A stretch of 64,000 nucleotides of DNA. It comes from an uncultured Bacteroidales bacterium (GTDB taxonomy: Bacteria; Bacteroidota; Bacteroidia; Bacteroidales; UBA932). This document shows, one piece after another, positions 40,997-49,273 of the stretch. The stretch lies in the NCBI GenBank assembly GCA_944326305.1, contig CALVDL010000018.1, positions 5,001 through 69,000 of the forward strand. Reading direction: 5' to 3'. The translations under genes were made by a program, and so were the position numbers. Numbering within the stretch: position 1 is the stretch's first letter; each line of letters opens with the position of its first letter. The notes under the pieces were generated by a model, which was not told the DNA's origin, made no database searches, and saw nothing but the letters and a program-made list of their open reading frames with translations.

Positions 40997-42409
40997 TTAT
41001 AAACTGTTGTTGTCAGGTTCATTCCCTATAAGGTTGTTCTCCGGTTTCATCTTCTTCCAGAATATTACGGGCAGGATGAATGCAGTCAGTGTAGCGGCAA
41101 GCCAGAATACCGATACGGGGCCGAAGTCGTACGAGGCAGTGCTGATGTCTGCCGCCCCCTTTGTGTATCCCTGTATGAGGTAGCCGCTTGCAATGTCCTG
41201 TATCCCTGCCGCCACATAGCTTGAAATCCCGACTATCCCCAGTGCGGCCCCGGTGGCTTTGCGCGGGACTATATCTACGGCCATCAGGCCTGCGACTATG
41301 CAGTACAGGACACCTGTGGCGAGGCTGAACAGGGCCACGTACAGGATATTCACGATATAGCTTCCTTCTGTGAAAAGGAAAAGGTCCAGTGCAATGAAGC
41401 TCAGCATCCCGGACAGGATGGCGGGCTTTACCCTGTCCCCCTTGAACACCTTGTCGGACAGCCACCCGGCCAGGACTGTCCCTACCACTCCGAAGGCTGC
41501 GGAGAATGCTATGATCTGGGTCGCGTTCTCCAGGGAGAAGTCCTTGGCCTTCTGGAGGAAAAGCACTCCCCAGCCGGCAACGGCGTATTTGGCGATATAT
41601 ACGAAGGCACTTGATGCTGCGATTATCCATATTCCCGGATGCCGTAGCACGAATTTCTGCACCTGGACAGTAGGCATAGTGTCCACTTTACGGATCTTTT
41701 CCCCGGACAGCACCTGCACCGGCGGAAGGCCTTTGCTCTCAGGTGTGTCGCTCATGAATATCAGGATGACTGCTGCCCCCGCGAACCCTCCGGCCGCGGA
41801 AAATATGAAGCCGTATTCCCACCCGAAGGCGGATACGACGACACCCGTTATGATGAAGGAAAGGAATTCTCCGAGGTACGGGGTTGCGCTGAATATGCTG
41901 TAGTATGTCCCCCTTTTCGACAGCGGAAACCATCTGGAAAGGTTGATGATGCCTGGCGGGGACCCCATAGACTGCATCCAGCCGTTGATGCCCCACAGTA
42001 CGGCGAACGCCAGGAACAGCAGCATGGTAGAAAGTCCTATGGTGCTGTACAGCAGTCCCATAGACCCCATCAGAAGATTGACAACGGCGGAGATGATCAG
42101 CCCTGTAGCCATGAACCTCCTGATGTTGCAGTAGTCTGCGATGAACCCGTTCATGAACTTCCCGACAGCATAGACGAAGAACAGGGCCGAGCCTATGATA
42201 CCCAGCTGCCCGGCGGTGAGGGCCCCGCTGTCAATCAGGGGCTGTTTCACCACGCTGAGGCTCATCCTGCATACGTAGTACAGGCTGTATGCTGCGGTAG
42301 CACCCCAGAATGTTCTGTTCCTCAATGATTTGTATGTGTCATGGATTTTGTCTTCCGCCACCTTGGATCCAGATGGCTTGCTTATCCTGTAGAATGTGTA
42401 TAGACTCAT
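40997..42409 (-). CDS. MFS transporter, organophosphate:phosphate antiporter (GlpT/UhpT) type
   Basis: The protein has 470 residues and about 12 membrane helices. The N-terminal region RNRTFWGATAAYSLYYVCRMSLSVVKQPL and GSALFFVYAVGKFMNGFIADY follow the OPA pattern, with the conserved YxxxYxxR-like element. NGWMQSMGSPPGIINLSRWF and MSDTPESKGLPP are also typical. Family members exchange phosphate for glycerol-3-phosphate or hexose phosphates, or act as sensors (UhpC). Coupling to malQ suggests sugar phosphate or glucan metabolism, but the substrate is not certain. Confidence 0.88.
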   Translation of the reverse strand: MSLYTFYRISKPSGSKVAEDKIHDTYKSLRNRTFWGATAAYSLYYVCRMSLSVVKQPLIDSGALTAGQLGIIGSALFFVYAVGKFMNGFIADYCNIRRFMATGLIISAVVNLLMGSMGLLYSTIGLSTMLLFLAFAVLWGINGWMQSMGSPPGIINLSRWFPLSKRGTYYSIFSATPYLGEFLSFIITGVVVSAFGWEYGFIFSAAGGFAGAAVILIFMSDTPESKGLPPVQVLSGEKIRKVDTMPTVQVQKFVLRHPGIWIIAASSAFVYIAKYAVAGWGVLFLQKAKDFSLENATQIIAFSAAFGVVGTVLAGWLSDKVFKGDRVKPAILSGMLSFIALDLFLFTEGSYIVNILYVALFSLATGVLYCIVAGLMAVDIVPRKATGAALGIVGISSYVAAGIQDIASGYLIQGYTKGAADISTASYDFGPVSVFWLAATLTAFILPVIFWKKMKPENNLIGNEPDNNSL

Positions 42410-42439
42410 TTAAGTGCCTGTCCTCAAAAATAAACCGAA

Positions 42440-42447
42440 CAAAGATA
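42440..42447 (-). promoter_or_regulatory. -7 box of the transporter-malQ operon
   Basis: On the minus strand TATCTTTG fits TAnnTTTG, about 30 bases before the ATG at 42409. Confidence 0.6.
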
Positions 42448-42614
42448 GTATTTACAGCCGGAAAAGGCAATACTTTCCGTTCTGCGTCCCGTCCCCATGA
42501 CTGTTCCGCTCCTGACGGCCTGCCGGGATTTTTTTCGCATAAGTTTCATTTTGCGAGCCGGATTTACAGGAATCGTATTAACTTAGCACGCTGAAAACTA
42601 AAAACCGGACATAT

Positions 42615-43715
42615 ATGAAAAATTCCAGATTCATTTTATCAGCTTTCCTGCTGATTTCCTTTACGTCAGCCGTATCGGCACAGACCCCCAAGAATGTAGA
42701 ATATGTATTTACCGAGGCATCTGACCTCAACCTTATAGGCAAGATCCATGAGGACACCCCGAACCCGTACCACCGGGTGGACACCTGCAGGTACAAGGGC
42801 TTCACGGGCGGGGAAAATACGCAGGTGCGCTGTTCAGCAGGCCTGGCCGTGCTTTTCGAGACGAATTCATCCACAATATCAGTAAAGCCTGACTATGGCT
42901 ATATGAACAGGGCCGGGAACACCATGGGTATCTCCCTCCGCGGGTATGACCTCTACATAATGAAAGACGGGCAGTGGCTCTATGCCGCATCCAAGGTGCC
43001 TGCCGACGGGCACGAGGAGAACAATCTTGTGCTGATCAAGGACCTGCCGCAGGGCGTGAAGAAGTGCATGCTCTATCTTCCTATATACAGCGAGCTGTAT
43101 TCATTGAAGATAGGGGTGGAGAAGGGCTCCGAGATTTCGGCTATGGACTCCCCGTTCAGATACAGGGTGGGCATTTTCGGCTCCAGCTTCACCCAGGGAA
43201 TAAGCACCAGTCGCCCGGGCATGAGCTATCCGATGCAGTTTATGCGTGCCACCGGTGTCCAGATATTGAGCCTGGGATGCAGCGGGAACTGTAAGCTTCA
43301 GCCTTATTTTGCCGATGTACTTTGCGATGCAGATGTGGACGCCCTCATATTCGATGCATTCTCCAACCCTTCTGCCCAGATGATCGAGGAGCGGCTTTTC
43401 CCTTTCATTGAGAAAGTCCAGAAGGCCCATCCTGACATTCCGCTCATTTTCATGCAGACCATATACCGTGAAAGCCGCAATTTCTGCACTTCCAACGACG
43501 CCTTCGAGCAGGCAAAGATGGATATGGCCTCAAAGCTCATGGCCGAGGCAGTCAAGAAGTATGACAATGTATATTTCATCCAGACCGATACCGGAAGCAA
43601 CAGCCGTGAAAGTTCTGTCGACGGGACCCACCCTTCCGATATGGGCTATCTCGGCTGGGCCGAATCCATCGAGAAGCCTATAATGAAGATTCTCAGGAAA
43701 TATGGTATGAAATAA
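42615..43715 (+). CDS. Exported SGNH/GDSL hydrolase
   Basis: This 366-residue protein has a signal peptide ending near AVSAQ (residue 23). An N-terminal beta-sandwich (about 30-175) precedes the SGNH domain. Block I has the nucleophile Ser 191 in GIFGSSFTQG. Gly and Asn of the oxyanion hole lie in LGCSGNCKL and FDAFSNPS. The Asp-His pair is in VDGTHPSDMGY near the end. Two-domain enzymes of this layout are usually carbohydrate esterases such as deacetylases. The substrate is unknown. The gene is transcribed alone, between the transporter operon and a likely small RNA. Confidence 0.87.
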   Translation: MKNSRFILSAFLLISFTSAVSAQTPKNVEYVFTEASDLNLIGKIHEDTPNPYHRVDTCRYKGFTGGENTQVRCSAGLAVLFETNSSTISVKPDYGYMNRAGNTMGISLRGYDLYIMKDGQWLYAASKVPADGHEENNLVLIKDLPQGVKKCMLYLPIYSELYSLKIGVEKGSEISAMDSPFRYRVGIFGSSFTQGISTSRPGMSYPMQFMRATGVQILSLGCSGNCKLQPYFADVLCDADVDALIFDAFSNPSAQMIEERLFPFIEKVQKAHPDIPLIFMQTIYRESRNFCTSNDAFEQAKMDMASKLMAEAVKKYDNVYFIQTDTGSNSRESSVDGTHPSDMGYLGWAESIEKPIMKILRKYGMK

Positions 43716-43789
43716 TCAAAGATATTCAGAGAAAATTTTAATTTATTATAATTTTTCTTGAAAATTTTGTGAAAATTTTTTCAGAAAAA

Positions 43790-43820
43790 TTTGGATTGTA
43801 TTTTTAAATCATTACCTTTG
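43790..43820 (+). promoter_or_regulatory. Complete promoter before a gene-less segment
   Basis: TTTG (43790-43793) and TACCTTTG (43813-43820) are separated by 19 bases, the best promoter in the window. The upstream 60 bases are extremely AT-rich. No start codon with a worthwhile frame follows. Confidence 0.75.
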
Positions 43821-43825
43821 TATCG

Positions 43826-43907
43826 GACATCGGAATTAATTCGTGTCTATTTGTTAAGTTCGTTTTATATATGGCAGGGGCCTTGGGGAGGGCCCCTGTT
43901 ATTTTTT
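43826..43907 (+). ncRNA. Candidate stand-alone small RNA of about 80 nt
   Basis: Transcription from the promoter at 43790-43820 would start near 43826 and meet an intrinsic terminator 50 bases later. The segment encodes no plausible protein: the only ATG is at 43871, next to the terminator stem. The body has TCGGACATCGGAATTAATTC and an unpaired AT-rich stretch before the GC stem. No known RNA family is recognised. The terminator of the convergent small gene follows at 43931, so this is an isolated unit. Confidence 0.6.
43875..43907 (+). terminator. Terminator of the candidate small RNA
   Basis: CAGGGGCC (43875-43882) pairs perfectly with GGCCCCTG (43891-43898), followed by TTATTTTTT. Confidence 0.85.
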
Positions 43908-43930
43908 ATGCCTTTTTGTCCGCATTACCC

Positions 43931-43973
43931 AAAAAAACACTGACAGACGGGTATTCATCCTGCCTGCCAGTGT
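43931..43973 (-). terminator. Terminator of the 90-residue protein gene
   Basis: On the minus strand ACACTG and CAGTGT enclose a CAG/CTG stem and loop and are followed by seven T. It lies 27 bases past the stop codon at 44000. Confidence 0.75.
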
Positions 43974-43999
43974 CCTGTAACCTTCTTTCGGCTATTTGC

Positions 44000-44272
44000 C
44001 TACTTTGAAACCGCTGCGCTGAGTTTCTCGCAAAGCTCGTCAGTCTTTTCGAAGAGTTCCTTGCGGATGCCTGCATAGTAGGCTTTTTTGCTGCCCTCTA
44101 CTTTGGCGTTGACCTTGTCCTTCAAGTCGTTGTAAAGGTCGACTGCCTCTTCGATTATCTTTGCTACTTCATCGGAGTCTTTACCCGGATTGAGGGTGAC
44201 GAACAGGGAGCAGTCGTCGATGAACTCCCCGATGATGTACTCGATGTCTTTTTTGATGTCTCTAAGGTTCAT
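44000..44272 (-). CDS. Small acidic helical protein of unknown function
   Basis: The product is not recognised. It has 90 residues, is rich in Glu, Asp and Lys, and looks fully alpha-helical (MNLRDIKKDIEYIIGEFIDD, ending ...KTDELCEKLSAAVSK). There is no signal peptide. It has its own promoter (TACCTTTG at 44323-44330), a leader hairpin and its own terminator, which suggests a real and perhaps abundant product. Confidence 0.82.
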   Translation of the reverse strand: MNLRDIKKDIEYIIGEFIDDCSLFVTLNPGKDSDEVAKIIEEAVDLYNDLKDKVNAKVEGSKKAYYAGIRKELFEKTDELCEKLSAAVSK

Positions 44273-44296
44273 GGCAATAAATGTTTAAATGTCAGC

Positions 44297-44314
44297 GGAC
44301 GGTCTTTCCCGTCC
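44297..44314 (-). promoter_or_regulatory. Leader hairpin of the 90-residue protein gene
   Basis: On the minus strand GGACGG-GAAAGA-CCGTCC is a perfect 6-bp hairpin 24 bases before the ATG. Confidence 0.45.
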
Positions 44315-44322
44315 AACGGGCG

Positions 44323-44330
44323 CAAAGGTA
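44323..44330 (-). promoter_or_regulatory. -7 box of the 90-residue protein gene
   Basis: On the minus strand TACCTTTG is a full match to TAnnTTTG, about 50 bases before the ATG. Confidence 0.6.
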
Positions 44331-44388
44331 GCAAATAAAACTGAAAACACGAAACGTCCCGGCAATGAATACTGATGAATCCGGAGTT

Positions 44389-45396
44389 TCACTCCTGCGG
44401 GAAGTACGCACGGCTTTTCAGCATGCTGGCCACCCCGCTGCCCCTGTCTTCCTCACCGATGACCCTGCAGCCCCACAGCAGCCTGTACGACAGTTCATAG
44501 AAATCCTTTTCCCCGGGGACCAGCGAGCTTATCCGTACTTTCTGCGAGGCGTGGATGAACTGTCCGTCCCCGATATAGATGCCTACGTGGCTTGCAGAAT
44601 CACCCTTGCCGAAAAAAATCAGGTCGCCGGGCCTGAGACTGTCGGTGAACTCCAGGATGGTATCCCTGTCCACGGTGTCAGCCCCGCGTCCCTGGTAAGG
44701 AATCTGCTCTCCGGCCCTGGCCTGCTGCGACGCGTTGCGCGGGAGGAGCACCCCGTTCATGAACCACACCATCCGTGTGAACCCGCTGCAGTCCACCCCC
44801 TTGACAGAGGTGCCGCCCCACTGGTAAGGCACTCCGAGAAACTGCATGGCCGTCTGCACAATACTTTCCGGCGTGGCCTTCCGCGTGGCAGCCCACTTCC
44901 CGAAATCCTCCATATCCCGCTTCCTCACATACCCCACGGTACCAGAAGGCATCATGACCTCCACAAACCCTTTCTTCGCTTTCTTTCCTTCAACGCTCCT
45001 TAACAGGTCCCCCGCCACCAGGTCGGACACCCTCTCCGCCTTTTCCGACGGTCCGCTGAACACATGGCTGTATTCAGCTGTCACGATATATTTCGGTGCC
45101 GCTATATATGAGGCCATCTCCTCACGCGACATCTCCACGAGCCCCATCTCCACACACCAGGCCGTGTACGGGTCTGGCGAGACCACCTGCCTCCAGTATC
45201 CCTCCCGTCCGACTATCTCCACGGGCGTGCCCATGAGAAGCTGGTTGCCGAGCTCCTCGGGAAAGTCTGGCCCTTCCCTTAAAAAGTTAACTGAAAAATC
45301 CGTGACGGCAAAATGCCTTTGCAGACTGTCGGCTTCTCCGGCTGCAACAGGCAGGAGGCGTAGTATGGCTATGACTGCCAGTAATGTCTTTTTCAT
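44389..45396 (-). CDS. NlpC/P60 cysteine peptidase with SH3-type domains
   Basis: This 335-residue cell-wall hydrolase has a signal sequence (MKKTLLAVIAILRLLPVAAG). Two bacterial SH3-like regions span about 30-90 and 100-165 (GTPVEIVGREGYWRQV, SEKAERVSDLVAGDLLRSVEGKKAKKGFVEV). The NlpC/P60 domain spans about 175-320, with catalytic Cys 203 in KGVDCSGFTRMVW and His in DSASHVGIYIGDGQFIHAS. It resembles YkfC-type gamma-D-Glu-diamino-acid endopeptidases that cleave peptidoglycan stem peptides. It is transcribed alone and divergently from the NUDIX regulator gene. Confidence 0.92.
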   Translation of the reverse strand: MKKTLLAVIAILRLLPVAAGEADSLQRHFAVTDFSVNFLREGPDFPEELGNQLLMGTPVEIVGREGYWRQVVSPDPYTAWCVEMGLVEMSREEMASYIAAPKYIVTAEYSHVFSGPSEKAERVSDLVAGDLLRSVEGKKAKKGFVEVMMPSGTVGYVRKRDMEDFGKWAATRKATPESIVQTAMQFLGVPYQWGGTSVKGVDCSGFTRMVWFMNGVLLPRNASQQARAGEQIPYQGRGADTVDRDTILEFTDSLRPGDLIFFGKGDSASHVGIYIGDGQFIHASQKVRISSLVPGEKDFYELSYRLLWGCRVIGEEDRGSGVASMLKSRAYFPQE

Positions 45397-45421
45397 GGAT
45401 AGGGTCGGATGTTTAATGACC

Positions 45422-45429
45422 CAAAAATA
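45422..45429 (-). promoter_or_regulatory. -7 box of the NlpC/P60 gene
   Basis: On the minus strand TATTTTTG fits TAnnTTTG, about 25 bases before the ATG at 45396. Confidence 0.5.
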
Positions 45430-45494
45430 AGAATATGTACCGGTTATAAGAAAAATATTTGTTGTAAATTAGTTGCGGCAATAATACTACGGTA

Positions 45495-46244
45495 ATGACG
45501 ACAATACAGATGAACTCCACCATTTCGGTGGATTGTGTGGTTTTCGGATTCGACGGGACATGCCTTAAGGTGCTCCTGGTCAGAAGGAAGTATGCCATGG
45601 ATGACCTTTCTGCCGATGACCTGAAGCTCCCTGGGGAGATGATCCTTGAGAAAGAGACACTTGACGCGGCGGCGGAACGTGTGTTGAGACAGTACACAGG
45701 GCTGGGCGGCATATATCTTAAGCAGACTCGTGTCTTTTCCGATCCGAACAGGGTTAATGAAAAGGAACTCAAATGGATATGTGAGTATCACCGTATAAGT
45801 ACGGAGCGGGTGATAACTGTCGGATACTATGCTTTGGTGAGGATTGACAGCAAAATACTTGCGAACACGCAGAGCAAAGCTGCAATTTGGGCGGATGTTG
45901 ATTCTATCCATTCACTGATAATGGACCATTATGAAATACTTTCCGATGCCCTTTCGCATCTTTATAAAGAAATGATATATACGCCTGTCGCATTTGAACT
46001 TCTTCCTAAAAGATTCACTATACGCCAGCTGCAGAATCTTTTCAGTGCTGTGTTCGGGATGAATATAGACAACAGGAACTTCAGGAAGAAATTCCTTTCT
46101 ACCGGATTCCTTATCCCTACGGGTAAGAAAGAGACCAAAGTCGCACACAAGCCTGCGCGGTATTACGAGTTCAACAAGGCAGCGTATAATAAGGCTCTGA
46201 AAGATCGCAATTCATTGAAATTCCTTACCAACTGGTCCTACTGA
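45495..46244 (+). CDS. NrtR-like transcription regulator with degenerate NUDIX domain
   Basis: The protein has 249 residues. The N-terminal NUDIX fold (about 1-150) keeps the frame LPGEMILEKETLDAAAERVL, but the catalytic REUXEE part is replaced by ERVLRQYTG, so hydrolase activity is unlikely. The C-terminal winged-helix region (about 160-235) has FTIRQLQNLFSAVFGMNIDNRNFRKKFLSTGFL, the NrtR/AraR-like DNA-binding domain. In Bacteroidota such proteins respond to sugars or NAD-related metabolites. It is convergent with the end of the N-glycan-type PUL, whose regulator is otherwise not seen in this window. A link is inferred from position only. Confidence 0.88.
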   Translation: MTTIQMNSTISVDCVVFGFDGTCLKVLLVRRKYAMDDLSADDLKLPGEMILEKETLDAAAERVLRQYTGLGGIYLKQTRVFSDPNRVNEKELKWICEYHRISTERVITVGYYALVRIDSKILANTQSKAAIWADVDSIHSLIMDHYEILSDALSHLYKEMIYTPVAFELLPKRFTIRQLQNLFSAVFGMNIDNRNFRKKFLSTGFLIPTGKKETKVAHKPARYYEFNKAAYNKALKDRNSLKFLTNWSY

Positions 46245-46254
46245 CATCTGACGG

Positions 46255-46289
46255 TGCAAAAAAGGCGGCGGATCCCGCGATCCGCCGCC
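46255..46289 (-). terminator. Terminator at the end of the second PUL
   Basis: GGCGGCGGATC (46264-46274) pairs perfectly with GATCCGCCGCC (46279-46289). On the minus strand it is followed by six T, so it ends the susC-susD-GH18-DUF1735 unit. It may also slow the convergent regulator transcript. Confidence 0.85.
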
Positions 46290-46328
46290 CCGAATTAATG
46301 TTTTGGCTTTCCGCCGCAGAACGGCATG

Positions 46329-48029
46329 TTATTCAAACCTGTTGTTCCCGTCAGCAATCCACTGGACATAAGGAGACGCGTCGAACGGAACGAAGTTGAC
46401 TTCATCGTTGCATCTTGTCGCCTGTGTGAAGTCGATGTCCTCCCAGCCGCATTCATCATGCAGGATATATCCCTGGCCTTCATCCATAGGCCAGAACGCC
46501 TGCAATCCATACATCCACTGTGCAAACTGCAGGAAGTCCCCCTGCATGCCTTTGTAGGTGCTTTCAAGTATATTGCTTATATACCGGTCGCTTACTCCTT
46601 GCCATACGGAGAAATTCCAGAGACGTCCGTTGAAAGGAGAACGGTATGCGTCACCCCATGAATTTGCGAATTCAATACCCTGGAATGTGATGCCTTCATC
46701 ATTCATGGCCTTGTCGTCTTCTGTAAGGTCGTATCTTGAAGCCTCCTGGGTGTCGACATAGAAGATATAGCTTGAACCGTTGTAGTAGAGTCCGATCTGA
46801 TGCCACTCTCCGGCTGTCACGTTTGCATAGAGGTATTTCCTGTTGTTGTTCGGTCCTACCCACCATTCAAGCTCTTCCCCGTTGTTTCTCTGTCCGAGCC
46901 TGAGCATGTTTATCCAATATTCGTCAGTATCGGCGATGTTCCCGACTCTCTGCTGTCCGACATTCTCGTCAATGAACATGTGGAACACATAGAGGAATCC
47001 GTCCGTCATGTCGATGCCTTCCCGGAACTTGTACCAGCAGGCCATTTCTTTGTCGACAAGATAGAGTGACGAGAACATGTTGGAATCATAGTCAAAGTTC
47101 GTTACATCTATGATTACATATACTACGCCCGACCCTACGGTAGACTCACCTGCGGACGCCACTTTTATAGGGACGAGGTAGCCCGGTTCCTCTGTCAGCT
47201 GCTCCATTCCTGCTTCGGACACAGAAACTGTAACGCTCGTTTCTGTGGCATCTTCAGCCATGACGGCATCAGGTATTTCCATTATTCCTTCCGGTAGACT
47301 CAGATATGAGGTCCCATGCTCCCCGTTATAGGTATCTACCAGGCTGTTGTCCACTGTGAATTCCACTTCGAATTCCCTGAATGCCGGTTCAGTACCTGTA
47401 ACGTTGAGCCGGAAATATATGTCATCCCCGTCCTGGACATCTGTATAGTTGGTTATTTCGAAGGAATGCGAGTCTTCAGCCAGGGCGACAATATTGTTCC
47501 TCGGGTCTATGGTCTCGGTGGTGACATAGAGGAGCGCCAGGTTGGAGTTCGAGCTGATTTCCACTCCGGTGGCCCCGGTTATGCGGAAGGCGGCCATATA
47601 CTGGGACGCTGTAAGAGAGGCGAAATCGCTGTTTTCCACAGTTACGGTCACTGATGCACTGGTCTCCCCGGCAGGGATAGTGACAGTGCTTTCATATTTG
47701 AGGACACCTTCCGGGAACGCCTCATAGCCGGATTCGATAGCGGAGGCGTCTTCTCCTATTGTCACTGTCACAGCTTCGGCCTGGACCTTTGTGACGGCTA
47801 CTTCAATCGTTCTCTCGATTGTACCGAGTTCCCCGATGGGGGTGTGCTGGATTGCGGCAGTGACGGCCTCGTATTCAGGCATTGTCCCGTCCACAATGTA
47901 AGCGTATGTCCCTGTGACGCCTTTGTACTCCCCGTAAGTGTCCTTTGAAGGTATCAGCTCTTCTTCGCAGGAAACAAGTCCGAGGACGGCCGCTGCTGAT
48001 GCGGCGATGTATTTCAAAACCTTTTTCAT
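46329..48029 (-). CDS. DUF1735 / LamG-domain lipoprotein 1
   Basis: The start is placed at 48029 (566 residues), where a lipoprotein signal begins (MKKVLKYIAASAAAVLGLVSC, Cys 21). An in-frame ATG at 48059 would overlap the preceding gene. Two DUF1735-type beta domains lie in the first 310 residues (TVTIGEDASAIESGYEAFPEG, DNSLVDTYNGEHGTSYLSLPEG). A laminin-G/concanavalin-like domain follows at about 320-560 (LRLGQRNNGEELEWWVGPNN, EWHQIGLYYNGSSYIFYVDTQE). It is likely a surface glycan-binding protein of the N-glycan PUL. No catalytic residues are seen. Confidence 0.85.
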   Translation of the reverse strand: MKKVLKYIAASAAAVLGLVSCEEELIPSKDTYGEYKGVTGTYAYIVDGTMPEYEAVTAAIQHTPIGELGTIERTIEVAVTKVQAEAVTVTIGEDASAIESGYEAFPEGVLKYESTVTIPAGETSASVTVTVENSDFASLTASQYMAAFRITGATGVEISSNSNLALLYVTTETIDPRNNIVALAEDSHSFEITNYTDVQDGDDIYFRLNVTGTEPAFREFEVEFTVDNSLVDTYNGEHGTSYLSLPEGIMEIPDAVMAEDATETSVTVSVSEAGMEQLTEEPGYLVPIKVASAGESTVGSGVVYVIIDVTNFDYDSNMFSSLYLVDKEMACWYKFREGIDMTDGFLYVFHMFIDENVGQQRVGNIADTDEYWINMLRLGQRNNGEELEWWVGPNNNRKYLYANVTAGEWHQIGLYYNGSSYIFYVDTQEASRYDLTEDDKAMNDEGITFQGIEFANSWGDAYRSPFNGRLWNFSVWQGVSDRYISNILESTYKGMQGDFLQFAQWMYGLQAFWPMDEGQGYILHDECGWEDIDFTQATRCNDEVNFVPFDASPYVQWIADGNNRFE

Positions 48030-48042
48030 AATCTTCAATTTT

Positions 48043-49257
48043 TTAGTTCCTGCAGACATTTATAGGGTCGTCCTCACCGGTCCACAGTACTTCCCCGCTC
48101 TTGTCGTACTCTTCAAGGGTGCCGTTGCCGTCAGGGTCTGCGACAGACTGCGACCAGTCGATGTCATAGCCGTTGCCTGTAGCGTCATGGAAGATGTGTC
48201 CTTCGCCTTCGTTGAATTTCCAGTAGGCCACAAGCCCCTCAGAATCGGACGGCACATTGCAGACACCTTCCTTCATTTCGGTCACCGAAAGTGCCCTGTC
48301 CCAGACACGTACTTCGGCTATTCTTCCGCTGAACAGCTGGCGTGATGCGTAGCCGCCCCAGGACATGCCTATCTCGTACCTCTGGAAAGTTGTGGTTCCG
48401 TCTCCGGTTCCCCTCATCGTCTCCGGTTCTCCGTCCACATACATGGTCATTGTGCTTCCGTCGTAGACCAAAGAAAGCATATACCATCTGCCCGGGTCGA
48501 AAAGTGTGTTGGAAACTATGTTGCCTGCCGGAGATACCAGCTGGAGCGAATGTCCTGGATAGCCGTTTTCGCCGAAACGAAGCATATTGGATTTGCTCTC
48601 ATCCTTGGCGCTCCACTGGCACAGACGGCATATCATGTCGGTCCCTGTCTCCTTGAGCGAGTATGCATAGAACTTTATCTCGTATGTATATGTAGAAAGT
48701 TCTATGGCTTTTTCGTCAGGGAAAATATAGTTGCTGGACATGTTCGGATTGTCTATGTCCAGCGCGGCAAACCTGAACTCGTTTGTCGGCCTGATCAGGA
48801 TAGAACTGCTTGAAGGGAGTATCTCATAGTCCCCGCCTTCAACCCTGTCCAGCACCAGAGGAATGACATATATGTAGCCTTCCTCAACATGGTCATGGTT
48901 TGTAATCGAGACTGTATTGACTGCCGATGCGGCAGAGCCGGAAGGAATGACCATATGATCGCTGTCCATGGATATGGCAGACTCCGGTACGGCCCTGTAG
49001 TTTGTCTTGTTCTCTTCGTTGTATCTGTCAACTGCGGAGCCGTCATATCTGAGATATACCGTGATGTCTTCTGTGGCCTTTCCTGTGGCCGAGACAGTCA
49101 GCTCATAGGAATCCCCGTCGACTTTTATGACGGGACTGTCATCTGTGCCGGTAAACAGGACAATCTCCCTGCCAGGCTCGAATTTGTCTCCTTCCGTGCA
49201 GCTTGCCGCAAGGAAGGCCAGCACAGCCATAATGCATGTATTGAAATGTATTTTCAT
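48043..49257 (-). CDS. DUF1735 / LamG-domain lipoprotein 2
   Basis: This 404-residue lipoprotein has its lipobox Cys at 20 (LAFLAASC). One DUF1735 domain spans about 30-155 (YLRYDGSAVDRYNEENKTNY). A LamG_3 domain spans about 170-385 (GRWYMLSLVYDGSTMTMYVD, FSGRIAEVRVWDRALSVTEM, GLVAYWKFNEGEGHIFHDAT). It is a shorter relative of the next gene and probably binds glycan at the surface. It sits 16 bases after GH18. DUF1735 proteins near GH18 enzymes are known from N-glycan loci in Bacteroides. Confidence 0.86.
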   Translation of the reverse strand: MKIHFNTCIMAVLAFLAASCTEGDKFEPGREIVLFTGTDDSPVIKVDGDSYELTVSATGKATEDITVYLRYDGSAVDRYNEENKTNYRAVPESAISMDSDHMVIPSGSAASAVNTVSITNHDHVEEGYIYVIPLVLDRVEGGDYEILPSSSSILIRPTNEFRFAALDIDNPNMSSNYIFPDEKAIELSTYTYEIKFYAYSLKETGTDMICRLCQWSAKDESKSNMLRFGENGYPGHSLQLVSPAGNIVSNTLFDPGRWYMLSLVYDGSTMTMYVDGEPETMRGTGDGTTTFQRYEIGMSWGGYASRQLFSGRIAEVRVWDRALSVTEMKEGVCNVPSDSEGLVAYWKFNEGEGHIFHDATGNGYDIDWSQSVADPDGNGTLEEYDKSGEVLWTGEDDPINVCRN

Positions 49258-49273
49258 GATTGTGTCAAATATT

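Noticed and set aside
43741..43800. AT-rich stretch as a replication origin or attachment site
   Set aside because: No DnaA-box cluster or direct repeat is seen. It is better explained as the upstream region of the strong promoter.
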